Shown here one piece after another: positions 8,745-17,617 of a stretch of DNA of 64,000 nucleotides (the first letter of the stretch is position 1; the number at the start of each line of letters is the position of its first letter). Under the pieces are notes generated by a model. That model worked only from the letters and a program-made list of their open reading frames with translations. It had not been told where the DNA came from and did not search any database. The translations under genes were made by a program, and so were the position numbers. Origin of the DNA: Neobacillus piezotolerans (GTDB lineage Bacteria; Bacillota; Bacilli; Bacillales; Cytobacillaceae); the NCBI RefSeq assembly GCF_003362805.1, contig NZ_QNQT01000008.1:155464-219463 (forward strand), written 5' to 3'.

Positions 8745-9890
8745 ATGAAAGCGTTACCATTTGCAGAGGGAGATACGAATACAGTGGATATTTTCACAAA
8801 AATTGGCGGACATGAACAGGTTGTCTTTTGCAACGATGAGTCAATCGGCCTTAGGGCGATCATCGCCATCCACAGCACGAAGCTCGGGCCCGCATTGGGA
8901 GGCTGCCGGATGAGGCCGTATTCGAGCACAGAGGAAGCGCTTGAGGACGTCCTTCGCCTATCAAAAGGAATGACTTATAAATGCGCCGCGGCTGACGTGG
9001 ACTTCGGAGGGGGAAAAGCGGTCATCATCGGGGATCCGATGAAGGATAAAAGCCCCGAACTATTCAGGGCGTTTGGCCAGTTTGTCGATTCCCTCAACGG
9101 ACGTTTTTACACTGGAACGGATATGGGGACAACCCCGTCGGATTTTGTCCATGCAATGAAGGAAACGAATTGCATTGTGGGCGTTGACGAAGCATACGGC
9201 GGAAGCGGTGATTCTTCAATTCCGACCGCCCAGGGCGTGATTTACGGGATCCAGGCCACGAACAAGGTTATCTGGGGTACGGCCCGCCTTTCAGGGAGGA
9301 GCTATGCAATCCAGGGGCTTGGAAAAGTCGGATATAAAGTCGCGGAACGGCTTTTGGAAGAAGGTGCCGATCTTTACGTGACTGACATCAATGAAGAAGC
9401 GGTAACCCGCCTATCTGAATATGCCAAGTCTATGGGAAGCATGATTAAAGTGGTTGGAAGCAATGAAATCTTTTCCCAGGAAGCGGATGTATTTGTTCCG
9501 TGCGCGCTTGGTGGAATTATTAATGATGATACAATACCGGAACTTAAGTGCCTTGCTGTGGCCGGTTCCGCGAACAACCAGCTGGCCGAGGAAAGGCATG
9601 GCCAGATGCTCCAGGCAAAGGGCATCGTGTATGCGCCGGATTATATTGTCAACGCGGGTGGCCTGATCCAGGTAGCCGATGAACTGTACACGCCGAATAA
9701 GGAGCGCGTAATGCAAAAAACGCGGGCAATCTATGATTCCCTCCTCGATATATACCGGCATGCTGCAGAAAAAGGGGTGACCACAGTCGAGGCGGCGAAC
9801 CAGTTCTGTGAGTCGAGGATTGAAGCGCGTGTTAGGAGAAATAGTTTCTTCTCCCATCACAAGCGACCGAAATGGGCTGTCCGTTCTTAA
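8745..9890 (+). CDS. pdh: phenylalanine dehydrogenase
   Basis: NAD-dependent reversible oxidative deamination of L-phenylalanine to phenylpyruvate and ammonia. The Glu/Leu/Phe/Val dehydrogenase fold is clear: [31 protein letters not shown] with the catalytic Lys, and the nucleotide-binding [11 protein letters not shown]. The DVDFGGGK variant and a C-terminus ending [17 protein letters not shown] are, from memory, like Bacillus phenylalanine dehydrogenases rather than leucine dehydrogenases. The ATG at 8745 has GGGGAG 6 bp upstream; an in-frame ATG at 8724 includes that site and is rejected. First gene of an 11-kb aromatic catabolic operon; 381 aa. Confidence 0.88.
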   Translation: MKALPFAEGDTNTVDIFTKIGGHEQVVFCNDESIGLRAIIAIHSTKLGPALGGCRMRPYSSTEEALEDVLRLSKGMTYKCAAADVDFGGGKAVIIGDPMKDKSPELFRAFGQFVDSLNGRFYTGTDMGTTPSDFVHAMKETNCIVGVDEAYGGSGDSSIPTAQGVIYGIQATNKVIWGTARLSGRSYAIQGLGKVGYKVAERLLEEGADLYVTDINEEAVTRLSEYAKSMGSMIKVVGSNEIFSQEADVFVPCALGGIINDDTIPELKCLAVAGSANNQLAEERHGQMLQAKGIVYAPDYIVNAGGLIQVADELYTPNKERVMQKTRAIYDSLLDIYRHAAEKGVTTVEAANQFCESRIEARVRRNSFFSHHKRPKWAVRS

Positions 9891-9915
9891 AATTCCTGCC
9901 AGGGAGGCGATAGCT

Positions 9916-10983
9916 GTGAAAGTTGATTTTCCAATCATTCAAATCATGGACGAACAAGGCAATGTTGCTGAGCCTTCCGCGAAGGAAAGACTTACTCGTG
10001 ATCTTGCTTTGGAGTTTTATAAGCAAATGGTAAGGATTCGCCTGTTTGACAGGAAGGCCGTCAGCCTTCAGAGGCAAGGGCGGATCGGCACCTATGCGCC
10101 GTATGAAGGGCAGGAGGCCGCGCAGGTAGGAAGCGCGCTCGCACTTGGAGGTGATGACTGGATGTTTCCGACCTACCGGGAGCATGGAGCCGCATTCGTG
10201 TTCGGCCATTCGCTCCGGAACATCCTTTTGTTCTGGAACGGACGGAACGAAGGGTGTGTGCCGCCTGAAGGGAAGAAAATTTTTCCGCCGGGCATCCCGA
10301 TCGCGACCCAGATTCCACATGCGGCCGGGGCGGCGCTTGCTGAAAAAATCAAGGGCACTTCGTGTGCCGCGATTGCCTATTTCGGGGACGGGGCGACCTC
10401 GGAAGGCGATTTTCACGAAGGCCTGAACTTTGCCAGTGTGACAAAGGCTCCAGTCGTTTTTTTTAACCAAAACAACGGCTACGCGATTTCAGTTCCAACC
10501 GAAAAACAAATGAATTCCGAAACGATAGCCCAAAAAGCTGTTGCCTATGGGATTCCGGGCATAAGGATTGACGGGAACGATGTCTTTGCGGTTTATTACG
10601 AAACTTTGAAAGCGCTTGCGCGTGCCAGGAATGGCGAGGGGCCAACCTTAATTGAAGCAGTGACCTGGAGGTATGGTGCCCATACGACAGCGGACGACCC
10701 GTCAAAATACCGGGACCAGTCGGAAAGCCATGGCAAACGCGAAAGGATTGACCCGATACTCAGGCTGGAGCGGTTCCTTAAAAATGAAGGCTACTTTGAT
10801 GAGGGACTTCTTAAAGCTTTGGAGGAAGAGGCTTCCGCGGAAATTGACAAAGCGGTCGAAGAAATGGAAAAGTATCCACCTGCAAATCCGGCTGATATTT
10901 TTGATTATGTTTTCGAGAAACCTGTATGGACGATTGAGAAGCAAAAACGCGACTATCTTCAGTTGATTAGGGGTGGAATGTAG
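9916..10983 (+). CDS. 2-oxoacid dehydrogenase E1 component, alpha subunit
   Basis: Thiamine diphosphate-dependent decarboxylase subunit, 355 aa. The TPP/Mg motif runs from YFGDGATSEGDFHEG to FNQNNGYAIS; GTYAPYEGQEAAQVGS is near the N-terminus and the phosphorylation-loop equivalent is RYGAHTTADDPSKYR. The GTG start at 9916 has GGGAGG 8 bp upstream and lies 25 bp after phenylalanine dehydrogenase. The frame is open further upstream, but that would overlap the previous gene. It is PdhA/BkdA-like; placement after phenylalanine dehydrogenase suggests an aryl-pyruvate substrate, which is inference. Confidence 0.92.
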   Translation: MKVDFPIIQIMDEQGNVAEPSAKERLTRDLALEFYKQMVRIRLFDRKAVSLQRQGRIGTYAPYEGQEAAQVGSALALGGDDWMFPTYREHGAAFVFGHSLRNILLFWNGRNEGCVPPEGKKIFPPGIPIATQIPHAAGAALAEKIKGTSCAAIAYFGDGATSEGDFHEGLNFASVTKAPVVFFNQNNGYAISVPTEKQMNSETIAQKAVAYGIPGIRIDGNDVFAVYYETLKALARARNGEGPTLIEAVTWRYGAHTTADDPSKYRDQSESHGKRERIDPILRLERFLKNEGYFDEGLLKALEEEASAEIDKAVEEMEKYPPANPADIFDYVFEKPVWTIEKQKRDYLQLIRGGM

Positions 10984-11978
10984 TGGATGTGGCTGTAAAA
11001 ACAAGGACAATGACCATGGTCCAGGCAATTAACGACGCCCTTGCAGCGATGCTCGAAAAACATAAAGAGGTCATTCTCCTTGGCGAGGATATTGGCAGGA
11101 ACGGAGGCGTATTCCGCGTAACGGATGGCCTCCAGGAAAGGTTTGGCGAAACGCGGGTCATGGATACACCCTTATCGGAAGCCGGATTCGTTGGAGCCGC
11201 GATCGGCATGGCGGCGGCTGGGTTCAGGCCTGTCGCGGAAATTCAATTTCTTGGCTTCATCTACCCCGCCTACGAACAAATCATGACTCATGCCTCAAGG
11301 CTCCGGATGAGGACGTTCGGGCATTTTACGGTTCCGATGGTCATCCGCGCCCCATACGGAGCGGGCGTCAGGGCCCCGGAAATCCATTGTGACAGCACAG
11401 AAGCCCTGTTTACCCATATGCCTGGCATCAAGGTTGTTTGCCCATCGTCGGCTTTCGACGCGAAAGGCTTGCTCATCGCCTCAATCCTGGACCCCGATCC
11501 GGTTCTTTTCCTGGAACCGATGCACCTTTACAGGTCTGTAAAGGATGAGGTCCCGGAAGGTATTTACGATATTGAACTTGGTAAAGGGAAACGGCTGATG
11601 GAAGGCGATGATGTAACAGTCATTACATGGGGGGCGATGGTACCGGTCGCCATGAAAGCCGCAGGGGCGATGGCCGAAAAAGGAATCAGCTGCGACGTGC
11701 TTGATATGAGGACGCTTTATCCGCTCGATAAGGATATTATCGCGGATTCCGTCCAAAAAACAGGCAGGACAGTCATTGTCCATGAAGCCCATGAAACAGG
11801 AGGAGTTGGGAACGATATCCTTGCCATCATTAATGACACATCATTCCTTTACCAGAAAGCTCCAGCGGAAAGGGTAACAGGTTTTGATACGCCAGTCCCG
11901 TATTTCGGTTTTGAAAACCACTACTTGCCAACGCCTAAGAGGGTGGAGGCCGCAATCGAAAAAGTAATCCGTTTTTAG
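10983..11978 (+). CDS. 2-oxoacid dehydrogenase E1 component, beta subunit
   Basis: Partner of the alpha subunit, 331 aa. Typical marks are ILLGEDIGRNGGVFRVT, DTPLSEAGFVGAAIGMAAAG, PYGAGVRAPEIHCDS and FLEPMHLYR, plus the C-terminal transketolase domain VIHEAHETGGVGNDI. The GTG start overlaps the last base of the alpha-subunit stop codon, with AGGGGTGG upstream, so expression is coupled. It assembles with alpha as an alpha2beta2 E1 that decarboxylates the keto acid and acylates the E2 lipoyl arm. Confidence 0.92.
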   Translation: MDVAVKTRTMTMVQAINDALAAMLEKHKEVILLGEDIGRNGGVFRVTDGLQERFGETRVMDTPLSEAGFVGAAIGMAAAGFRPVAEIQFLGFIYPAYEQIMTHASRLRMRTFGHFTVPMVIRAPYGAGVRAPEIHCDSTEALFTHMPGIKVVCPSSAFDAKGLLIASILDPDPVLFLEPMHLYRSVKDEVPEGIYDIELGKGKRLMEGDDVTVITWGAMVPVAMKAAGAMAEKGISCDVLDMRTLYPLDKDIIADSVQKTGRTVIVHEAHETGGVGNDILAIINDTSFLYQKAPAERVTGFDTPVPYFGFENHYLPTPKRVEAAIEKVIRF

Positions 11979-11991
11979 GGAGGTGAAACAA

Positions 11992-13239
11992 ATGGAGGTA
12001 AAGCTCCATGATATTGGGGAAGGGATGGCTGAAGCCTCGATTAATTGTTTCCTCGTCAAACCAGGTGAATTTGTGAAGGCAGATGATCCTTTGATTGAGG
12101 TGCAAACAGATAAAATGGTCGCCGAAATTCCCTCCCCAACATCTGGGATTGTAAAGGAATTCAAGGTAGCCCCAGGTGACACCGTTCCAGTTGGCACGGT
12201 GCTGCTCGTCCTTGAGGCTGCTGGGAAAGGTGCAGGTGCTGAAAGTGTCAGTGACGCTTTCCGTGAAACGGCCACTAAAACCGGCACAGTAATGGAAACG
12301 GCCATTCTTCCAAAGAAGGAGGCCATCACACAAATCTACCCACGAGTATTGGCTTCGCCGTATACACGAAAATTGGCCAGGGACAATTCCGTCAATATTG
12401 AAGAAATAACGGGTAGCGGGCCTGCGGGAAGGATCGTTGATGAGGATGTTCTTCAATTCATCGAAAAGGGCAAAGAAAGCCCCAAACGAGTAGGTCCTGT
12501 GGGGACCACCCGGATTCCGGCTGCTGACAGTTCCATTCCAACCATTGGAAAAACCATTCCATTCAGGGGCAGGCGCAAGCAAATTGCCAAAAACCTTCTT
12601 CACTCCATCCAGACTATACCCCATTGCACCCATTTTGAAGAAATCGATGTTACAAACCTGATCCACTTCCGAAATGAGCTAAAAGATGCCGGAAAGCCGA
12701 TTTCCGCGACAGCTTTCTTTATAAAGACACTATCAATCTGCTTAAAGGAATTCCCGATTTTCAACGCGGTTCTCGATGAACAAAATGAAGAAATCAGGCT
12801 TTTGGATAATCATAATTTTGGTGTCGCGGTCGATACAGAGGAGGGGCTGATTGTCCCGGTCATCCGAGCCATCCAAACAAAGGCCCTTCCGGAAATAAAC
12901 AAGGATATGAAAACACTTACAGAAAAGGCATTGAATAACTCGCTTACGATCAGCGATATCCAGGGCGGCTCATTTACAATCAGCAATGTCGGACCGCTTG
13001 GCGGAAGCATTGGGGCAACCCCAATTATCCAGCATCCGCAGGTGGCGCTTGTTTCCTTCCATAAGACGAAAAAAATGCCTGTAGTTAATGACAACGATGA
13101 AATAGTCATCCGCTCGATCATGAACCTGTCGATGTCGTTTGACCACAGGGTCGCCGATGGAGCGACGGCCGTTAAGTTTACGAACCGTTTTGCCGCCTAC
13201 ATTCAAAATCCGAAAATGCTGTTATTGGAGCTGGTATAG
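11992..13239 (+). CDS. 2-oxoacid dehydrogenase E2 component (dihydrolipoyl acyltransferase)
   Basis: Transfers the acyl group from lipoamide to CoA and forms the core of the complex. Domains in order: a lipoyl domain (residues 1-75) with the lipoylated Lys in EVQTDKMVAEI, a linker, an E3/E1-binding domain with SPYTRKLARDNSV and GSGPAGRIVDEDV (about 115-155), and a catalytic acyltransferase domain ending in SMSFDHRVADGA with the catalytic His. The strong AGGGAGGTGA (11977-11986) sets the ATG at 11992. 415 aa with one lipoyl domain, as in BkdB-type enzymes. Acyl specificity is not readable. Confidence 0.92.
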   Translation: MEVKLHDIGEGMAEASINCFLVKPGEFVKADDPLIEVQTDKMVAEIPSPTSGIVKEFKVAPGDTVPVGTVLLVLEAAGKGAGAESVSDAFRETATKTGTVMETAILPKKEAITQIYPRVLASPYTRKLARDNSVNIEEITGSGPAGRIVDEDVLQFIEKGKESPKRVGPVGTTRIPAADSSIPTIGKTIPFRGRRKQIAKNLLHSIQTIPHCTHFEEIDVTNLIHFRNELKDAGKPISATAFFIKTLSICLKEFPIFNAVLDEQNEEIRLLDNHNFGVAVDTEEGLIVPVIRAIQTKALPEINKDMKTLTEKALNNSLTISDIQGGSFTISNVGPLGGSIGATPIIQHPQVALVSFHKTKKMPVVNDNDEIVIRSIMNLSMSFDHRVADGATAVKFTNRFAAYIQNPKMLLLELV

Positions 13240-14709
13240 ATGGTTGTGGGTGAAATGGCCAATCAGGCAGATCTTATTGTTATCGGTGGTGGACCAGGAG
13301 GCTACCATGCGGCGATTAGGGCGGCACAGCTTGGCAGGCAAGTACTCCTGATCGAAAAAGGTGAAATGGGAGGGGTTTGCCTAAATAAAGGCTGCATCCC
13401 TTCAAGGGTTATTACCGAAGCGGCGAAAAGCCTTGATCTTGTAAAAAAAAGTGATGTGTTGGGGATAGCAACGGGGCATGCAGACATACAATTTGATAGA
13501 TTGCTTGAACACCGCAATAAAACCATTGCTAGTTTGCGGGCAGGGGTGGAGGCACTCTGCAAAGCCAATAAAGTCCAAAGGATAAGGGGTTCCGCATTTT
13601 TCCTGTCGGATACAAGAATTGGCGTGGAGGAAGGTGATAAATACGATGTCCATGAATTTAACGACGCCATCATCGCCGCGGGTGTAAACCCAGCCGCCAA
13701 CAGTAAGTATCCTGTTAGCCGGAGGATTCTTAATCAGTTAGAGATTTCCTTCCTGGACGAAATTCCGGCACATCTGGCAATTTACGGATCTGGCACTCTG
13801 CCGCTCGAAATGGCCATGGCCTTCAGGGCACTGGGATCGGAAGTTACGTTCCTATTGAAAAAAGGTGAGAACTTGCCTTTCGATTCTTCGATTTCAAAAG
13901 AACTGGCCAGGATTTTTAAAAAGGAAAAAATCCAAATGTTAAAAGAGTGCGTGATTAAGGATGTTGCCGAAATAGAAAGCGGCGTCGCCATTCAGTTCGA
14001 AGGGGCGTCCGGCGAAAAAGTTCTCGAAGCAACGCATTTCTTTTATCAGGAAAAACAAAGCCCTGATACTGCCGGGCTCGGAACATTAAGGATCGGGATA
14101 CAACATGATAGCGAAGGTTTCATCCAGGTGGATAGCCAATGCCGCACCTCGGTGAAGAACATTTACGCGGTTGGGGATATAACAGGCGAGCCATTCCTTG
14201 CCTCAAAAGCGATTAAACAAGGAAAAATCGCCGCAGAAGCAGCGTGCGGCCTAAATCCAGAAGCAGATTTTCACTTCCTTCCTAAGGTCTCGTTTACTAG
14301 GCCGCCTATCGCTTCAGTTGGAATGACCGAGGAAGAAGCGCTTTCCAAAAAACTCGAAATTAAAACGAGCCAGTTCCCGTTGGCCGCAAACGGGTTCAGC
14401 GCCATCACCGGGAAGAAGGATGGCCTTATTAAAATCATTTCTGAACACGGAACCGATGTGATCCTTGGAATTCATATCATTGGTGAAGGAGCGCATGAAC
14501 TCATTTTCGGCGGGGTAACCGGGCTCGAAATGGGCGCCAGGGAAGAGGATTTTGTGTTTCCATCATACCCGCATCCGGGTCTTGCTGAAGCATTGCTTGA
14601 AGCTGCCGAAGGACTTGGGGGAAAAGCTGTCCATTTAAAACCTCAAAAGAAAACTAGTGGAGTCGATACTGAAAGTTTACAAGCCGGAGTCTCTTTAGGT
14701 ATTAAATAA
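13240..14709 (+). CDS. dihydrolipoyl dehydrogenase (E3)
   Basis: FAD/NAD oxidoreductase that reoxidises the dihydrolipoyl arm of the E2 encoded upstream. The FAD motif GGGPGGYHAA is followed by the redox-active pair in GGVCLNKGCIPS, the NAD-domain GSGTLPLEMA, the second FAD site YAVGDITGEP, and the C-terminal YPHPGLAEALLEAAEG with the base His. The ATG directly follows the E2 stop codon, with GGAG 9 bp upstream; an ATG at 13255 is possible. 489 aa. A dedicated E3 in this operon argues for a self-contained complex separate from housekeeping Pdh. Confidence 0.92.
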   Translation: MVVGEMANQADLIVIGGGPGGYHAAIRAAQLGRQVLLIEKGEMGGVCLNKGCIPSRVITEAAKSLDLVKKSDVLGIATGHADIQFDRLLEHRNKTIASLRAGVEALCKANKVQRIRGSAFFLSDTRIGVEEGDKYDVHEFNDAIIAAGVNPAANSKYPVSRRILNQLEISFLDEIPAHLAIYGSGTLPLEMAMAFRALGSEVTFLLKKGENLPFDSSISKELARIFKKEKIQMLKECVIKDVAEIESGVAIQFEGASGEKVLEATHFFYQEKQSPDTAGLGTLRIGIQHDSEGFIQVDSQCRTSVKNIYAVGDITGEPFLASKAIKQGKIAAEAACGLNPEADFHFLPKVSFTRPPIASVGMTEEEALSKKLEIKTSQFPLAANGFSAITGKKDGLIKIISEHGTDVILGIHIIGEGAHELIFGGVTGLEMGAREEDFVFPSYPHPGLAEALLEAAEGLGGKAVHLKPQKKTSGVDTESLQAGVSLGIK

Positions 14710-14735
14710 ACTAATTATTATGGGAGGGTTATTTC

Positions 14736-15851
14736 ATGCAAGAACATACATTGAAAACGAATGAGTTGGTGGAGGACTTTTTTCCAGTAAGGGATGTAGA
14801 TTATCTTGAAATCTATACAGGGAACGCAAAACAGGCGGCCTACTTTTTCTGCAATGCGTACGGATTCCACACCGTTGCGTATTCAGGGCTTGAGACAGGA
14901 AACCGCGAAACTGTTTCATACGTTCTTCAGCAGCGGAACATCAGGCTTGTCATCACTGGTTCGCTTGTTGAAAACAGTGAAGTTTCCGCTTTTGTAAAAA
15001 AACATGGCGACGGAGTGAAGGATGTCGCCCTTCTCGTTGATGATGTCGAAAAAGCCTTTTCCGCCGCGGTTGACCGTGGGGCAATCGCATTGATGGCTCC
15101 AACAGACTATAGCGACAATCACGGATCGATTAAGAAAGCGGTCATCGGCACGTATGGCGACACAATCCATACACTTGTCCAGAGAAACGGTTATACCGGG
15201 CCATTCATGCCTGGATATGAGCCATACACGCAGTTTGACCAGATTCCGGATACCGGCCTTATCGGCATTGACCATGTTGTCGGCAACGTCGAAAGCATGG
15301 ACGAGTGGGTTGAATATTATGAAAAGGTCATGGGCTTCAAGGAAATGAAGCATTTCTCAGATGAGGACATTTCAACTGAATACTCCGCGCTTATGTCCAA
15401 GGTTATGCATAACGGGGGCAGGATCAAGTTCCCGATCAATGAACCTGCAGAAGGAAAGCGGAAATCGCAAATACAGGAATACCTTGAATTCTATAACGGC
15501 CCGGGAGTCCAGCATTTGGCCATCCTTACTGAAGACATCGTTTCGACTGTTACTGCACTGAAAGACAATGGCGTCGAATTCCTGTCCACCCCTGATGCTT
15601 ATTATGAAGAGCTTTCCGAAAGGGTAGGGCAAATCGACGAGGAAATTTCAAAGCTTAGGGAGTTAAGCATTTTGGTCGATCGCGATGATGAAGGCTACCT
15701 TCTGCAAATTTTCACAAAGCCCATCGTCGACAGGCCTACATTGTTCATAGAGATTATCCAGCGCAAAGGCGCAAGGGGATTCGGCGAAGGGAACTTCAAG
15801 GCACTCTTTGAATCCATCGAACGTGAACAGGCCAGGCGCGGAAACCTATAA
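14736..15851 (+). CDS. hpd: 4-hydroxyphenylpyruvate dioxygenase
   Basis: Fe(II) enzyme converting 4-hydroxyphenylpyruvate to homogentisate, the committing step of tyrosine breakdown. Two vicinal-oxygen-chelate halves are visible. Iron ligands are the His in GIDHVVGNVE (about residue 180), the His in GVQHLAILTEDI and the Glu in TLFIEIIQRKGARGFGEGNF, the latter being the hallmark C-terminal block. 371 aa, standard length. GGGAGG lies 9 bp before the ATG. It is 26 bp after the E3 gene, in the same operon as the aminotransferase and homogentisate dioxygenase. Confidence 0.97.
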   Translation: MQEHTLKTNELVEDFFPVRDVDYLEIYTGNAKQAAYFFCNAYGFHTVAYSGLETGNRETVSYVLQQRNIRLVITGSLVENSEVSAFVKKHGDGVKDVALLVDDVEKAFSAAVDRGAIALMAPTDYSDNHGSIKKAVIGTYGDTIHTLVQRNGYTGPFMPGYEPYTQFDQIPDTGLIGIDHVVGNVESMDEWVEYYEKVMGFKEMKHFSDEDISTEYSALMSKVMHNGGRIKFPINEPAEGKRKSQIQEYLEFYNGPGVQHLAILTEDIVSTVTALKDNGVEFLSTPDAYYEELSERVGQIDEEISKLRELSILVDRDDEGYLLQIFTKPIVDRPTLFIEIIQRKGARGFGEGNFKALFESIEREQARRGNL

Positions 15852-15881
15852 AAAAACAGATTCACGAAAGTGGGAATGGGT

Positions 15882-16985
15882 ATGGCAACAATTAAAGCGA
15901 GGGATGAATTGGTCTCACTCCTCCCTTACCCACTGGGCCCCCCGCCTGAAACCATGCAAACAAAGCTGGGGTTTTCCAGGATTATCAGAATGGGAGACAA
16001 CGAAAATCCATATGGCGCGTCACCCTTTGCCCTCGAAGCAGCGAAAAAGGAACTTGAATCAGTAAGCCGCTATCCTGATGGCACATATTCAAGGCTCTAT
16101 AACGCACTGGGCGAATTCCATGGCTTGCCTGAAGGTTTTTTTATCGTAGGAAACGGTTCGGATGAAGTGATACGGCTGTTAACCCGGGCCTTCATTGGCC
16201 ATGGAGATGAAGCGGTGATGGCGTCCTGCACGTTTCCCCGGTACAAAACGAATGTTTTAATTGAAGGCGGAATTCCGGTGGAAGTGCCACTGGCTAATGG
16301 CGCGCACGATCTTGAAGGGATGATGGCCCAAATTGGCAGAAAAACCAAAATGGTATTTGTTTGTAATCCAAACAACCCGACGGGAACGATAGTGGAAAAA
16401 AATGCGCTGGCGCAATTTATTTCGGATATGCCCAAGAATGTCATGATTGTCGTTGATGAAGCTTACGTTGAATATGTGACGCTAGGCGAGATGAATGACG
16501 CGAAAACAATCCTGGAAAAGCAACCGAATGTCGTTATTTTAAGGACTTTTTCAAAAATCCACGGGCTCGCGGGCCTTAGGATCGGATATGGGATGATGGC
16601 TCCGGAAATTGCCGGGGAACTTCGGAAGGTAAAGGATGTCTTTAACGTAAACAGGGTGGGTGCCGCGGCAGCTGCGGCATCCCTTGCCGATAAGGCTTTT
16701 ATAGCGGAATCCGCTGAAAAGAATTGCCTGGAACGGGAGTACGTCGCCAATTGCCTTGCCGGAATGGGTTTCACGGTTTTGCCTTCGGAAGCGAATTTCC
16801 TGTTTGTTTTGCTGAAAGAATCATCGCTCGCGGCGGAAGCATCCCTTGCAGAAAAAGGAATATTCGTAAAAGGCCTTGCAGCCCCCGGATATCCGAACGC
16901 GCTTCGCGTTGCTCTTGGATGCAGGGAAGAAAACGACGCATTTCTTAAGGCTCTACGATCGTTCGCCGCGGAAGGGGTGGTGTAG
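15882..16985 (+). CDS. HisC-like aromatic aminotransferase
   Basis: PLP-dependent class I/II aminotransferase of the histidinol-phosphate aminotransferase subfamily. Seen are MGDNENPYG near the N-terminus, CNPNNPTGT, VVDEAYVEY, and the PLP Lys in RTFSKIHGLAGLRIGYG. In a tyrosine-degradation operon it most likely transaminates tyrosine or phenylalanine to the aryl-pyruvate; HisC-like enzymes commonly accept both, so this is well-supported inference. ATG 15882 is preferred, with GGGA 6 bp upstream; GTG 15870 and ATG 15876 are in-frame alternatives. 367 aa. Confidence 0.88.
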   Translation: MATIKARDELVSLLPYPLGPPPETMQTKLGFSRIIRMGDNENPYGASPFALEAAKKELESVSRYPDGTYSRLYNALGEFHGLPEGFFIVGNGSDEVIRLLTRAFIGHGDEAVMASCTFPRYKTNVLIEGGIPVEVPLANGAHDLEGMMAQIGRKTKMVFVCNPNNPTGTIVEKNALAQFISDMPKNVMIVVDEAYVEYVTLGEMNDAKTILEKQPNVVILRTFSKIHGLAGLRIGYGMMAPEIAGELRKVKDVFNVNRVGAAAAAASLADKAFIAESAEKNCLEREYVANCLAGMGFTVLPSEANFLFVLLKESSLAAEASLAEKGIFVKGLAAPGYPNALRVALGCREENDAFLKALRSFAAEGVV

Positions 16986-16987
16986 AA

Positions 16988-17617
16988 ATGGAATTTACTC
17001 CAGGCAGCATGGACTGGCGCGATGGATACAAGCTTTTAATTGGCTCGATCCTGCCTAGGCCGATTGCCTTTGTTTCGACAGTTGGCAAAGATGGTATCAC
17101 CAATGCCGCGCCGTTCAGCTTTTTTACGGTCATCAGCGCCGAACCGATGCTTATATGCTTTTCCCCAATGAGGCGTGGGAGTGACGGCGCCAAGAAAGAT
17201 ACGCTGATTAACATCGAGGAAACCGGCCAGTTTGTCATTAACATTGTTAGCGAGGAAATAGCGGTACAGATGAATATTTGCGCAACGGAATATCCACCGC
17301 AAGTTGATGAGTTGGAAGAATCGGGGCTTACACGCGAGCCCGCCGCTGCGGTACGTGCTCCAAGGATTAAGGAGGCAAAAATCCATTTGGAATGCGAGCT
17401 GCACGAAGTCCATCACTACGGAGACCAGCCGGGCTCCGGCAGCCTGGTCGTAGGGAAGGTCGTCCATATTCACGCGGAAGACAGCCTGATCGACAACGGC
17501 AGGATCCTTGCCGAAGAACTGAAGCCGATTGGGCGGATGGCAGGCAATTTGTATACAAGGCCGCTCGGTTCCACCTTTGAGCTAAATCGACTGATAAAGC
17601 CGGGTGGAGCGAAATGA
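16988..17617 (+). CDS. flavin-reductase-like FMN-binding protein
   Basis: A 209-aa split-barrel flavoprotein of the flavin reductase-like (DIM6/NTAB) family. Marks are SILPRPIAFVSTVGKDGITNAAPFS at the N-terminus, of which the PRPIAFVST block is diagnostic, then CFSPMRR and FVINIVSEE. Its ATG lies 2 bp after the aminotransferase stop with GGAAGGGGTGG upstream, and its stop overlaps the next gene by ATGA. Tight packing inside the homogentisate operon implies a role in that pathway, but its reaction is unknown. It could supply reduced flavin or act on a pathway intermediate. Confidence 0.8.
   Translation: MEFTPGSMDWRDGYKLLIGSILPRPIAFVSTVGKDGITNAAPFSFFTVISAEPMLICFSPMRRGSDGAKKDTLINIEETGQFVINIVSEEIAVQMNICATEYPPQVDELEESGLTREPAAAVRAPRIKEAKIHLECELHEVHHYGDQPGSGSLVVGKVVHIHAEDSLIDNGRILAEELKPIGRMAGNLYTRPLGSTFELNRLIKPGGAK

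Noticed and set aside
9808..9915. Upstream extension of the E1alpha reading frame
   Set aside because: It overlaps the phenylalanine dehydrogenase C-terminus and lacks a ribosome binding site, while GTG 9916 has GGGAGG at 8 bp.
11935..12666. Long minus-strand open frame of 243 codons across the E2 gene
   Set aside because: It is antisense to a strongly conserved acyltransferase, has no family-like motifs or ribosome binding site, and is a shadow of high-GC codon use.
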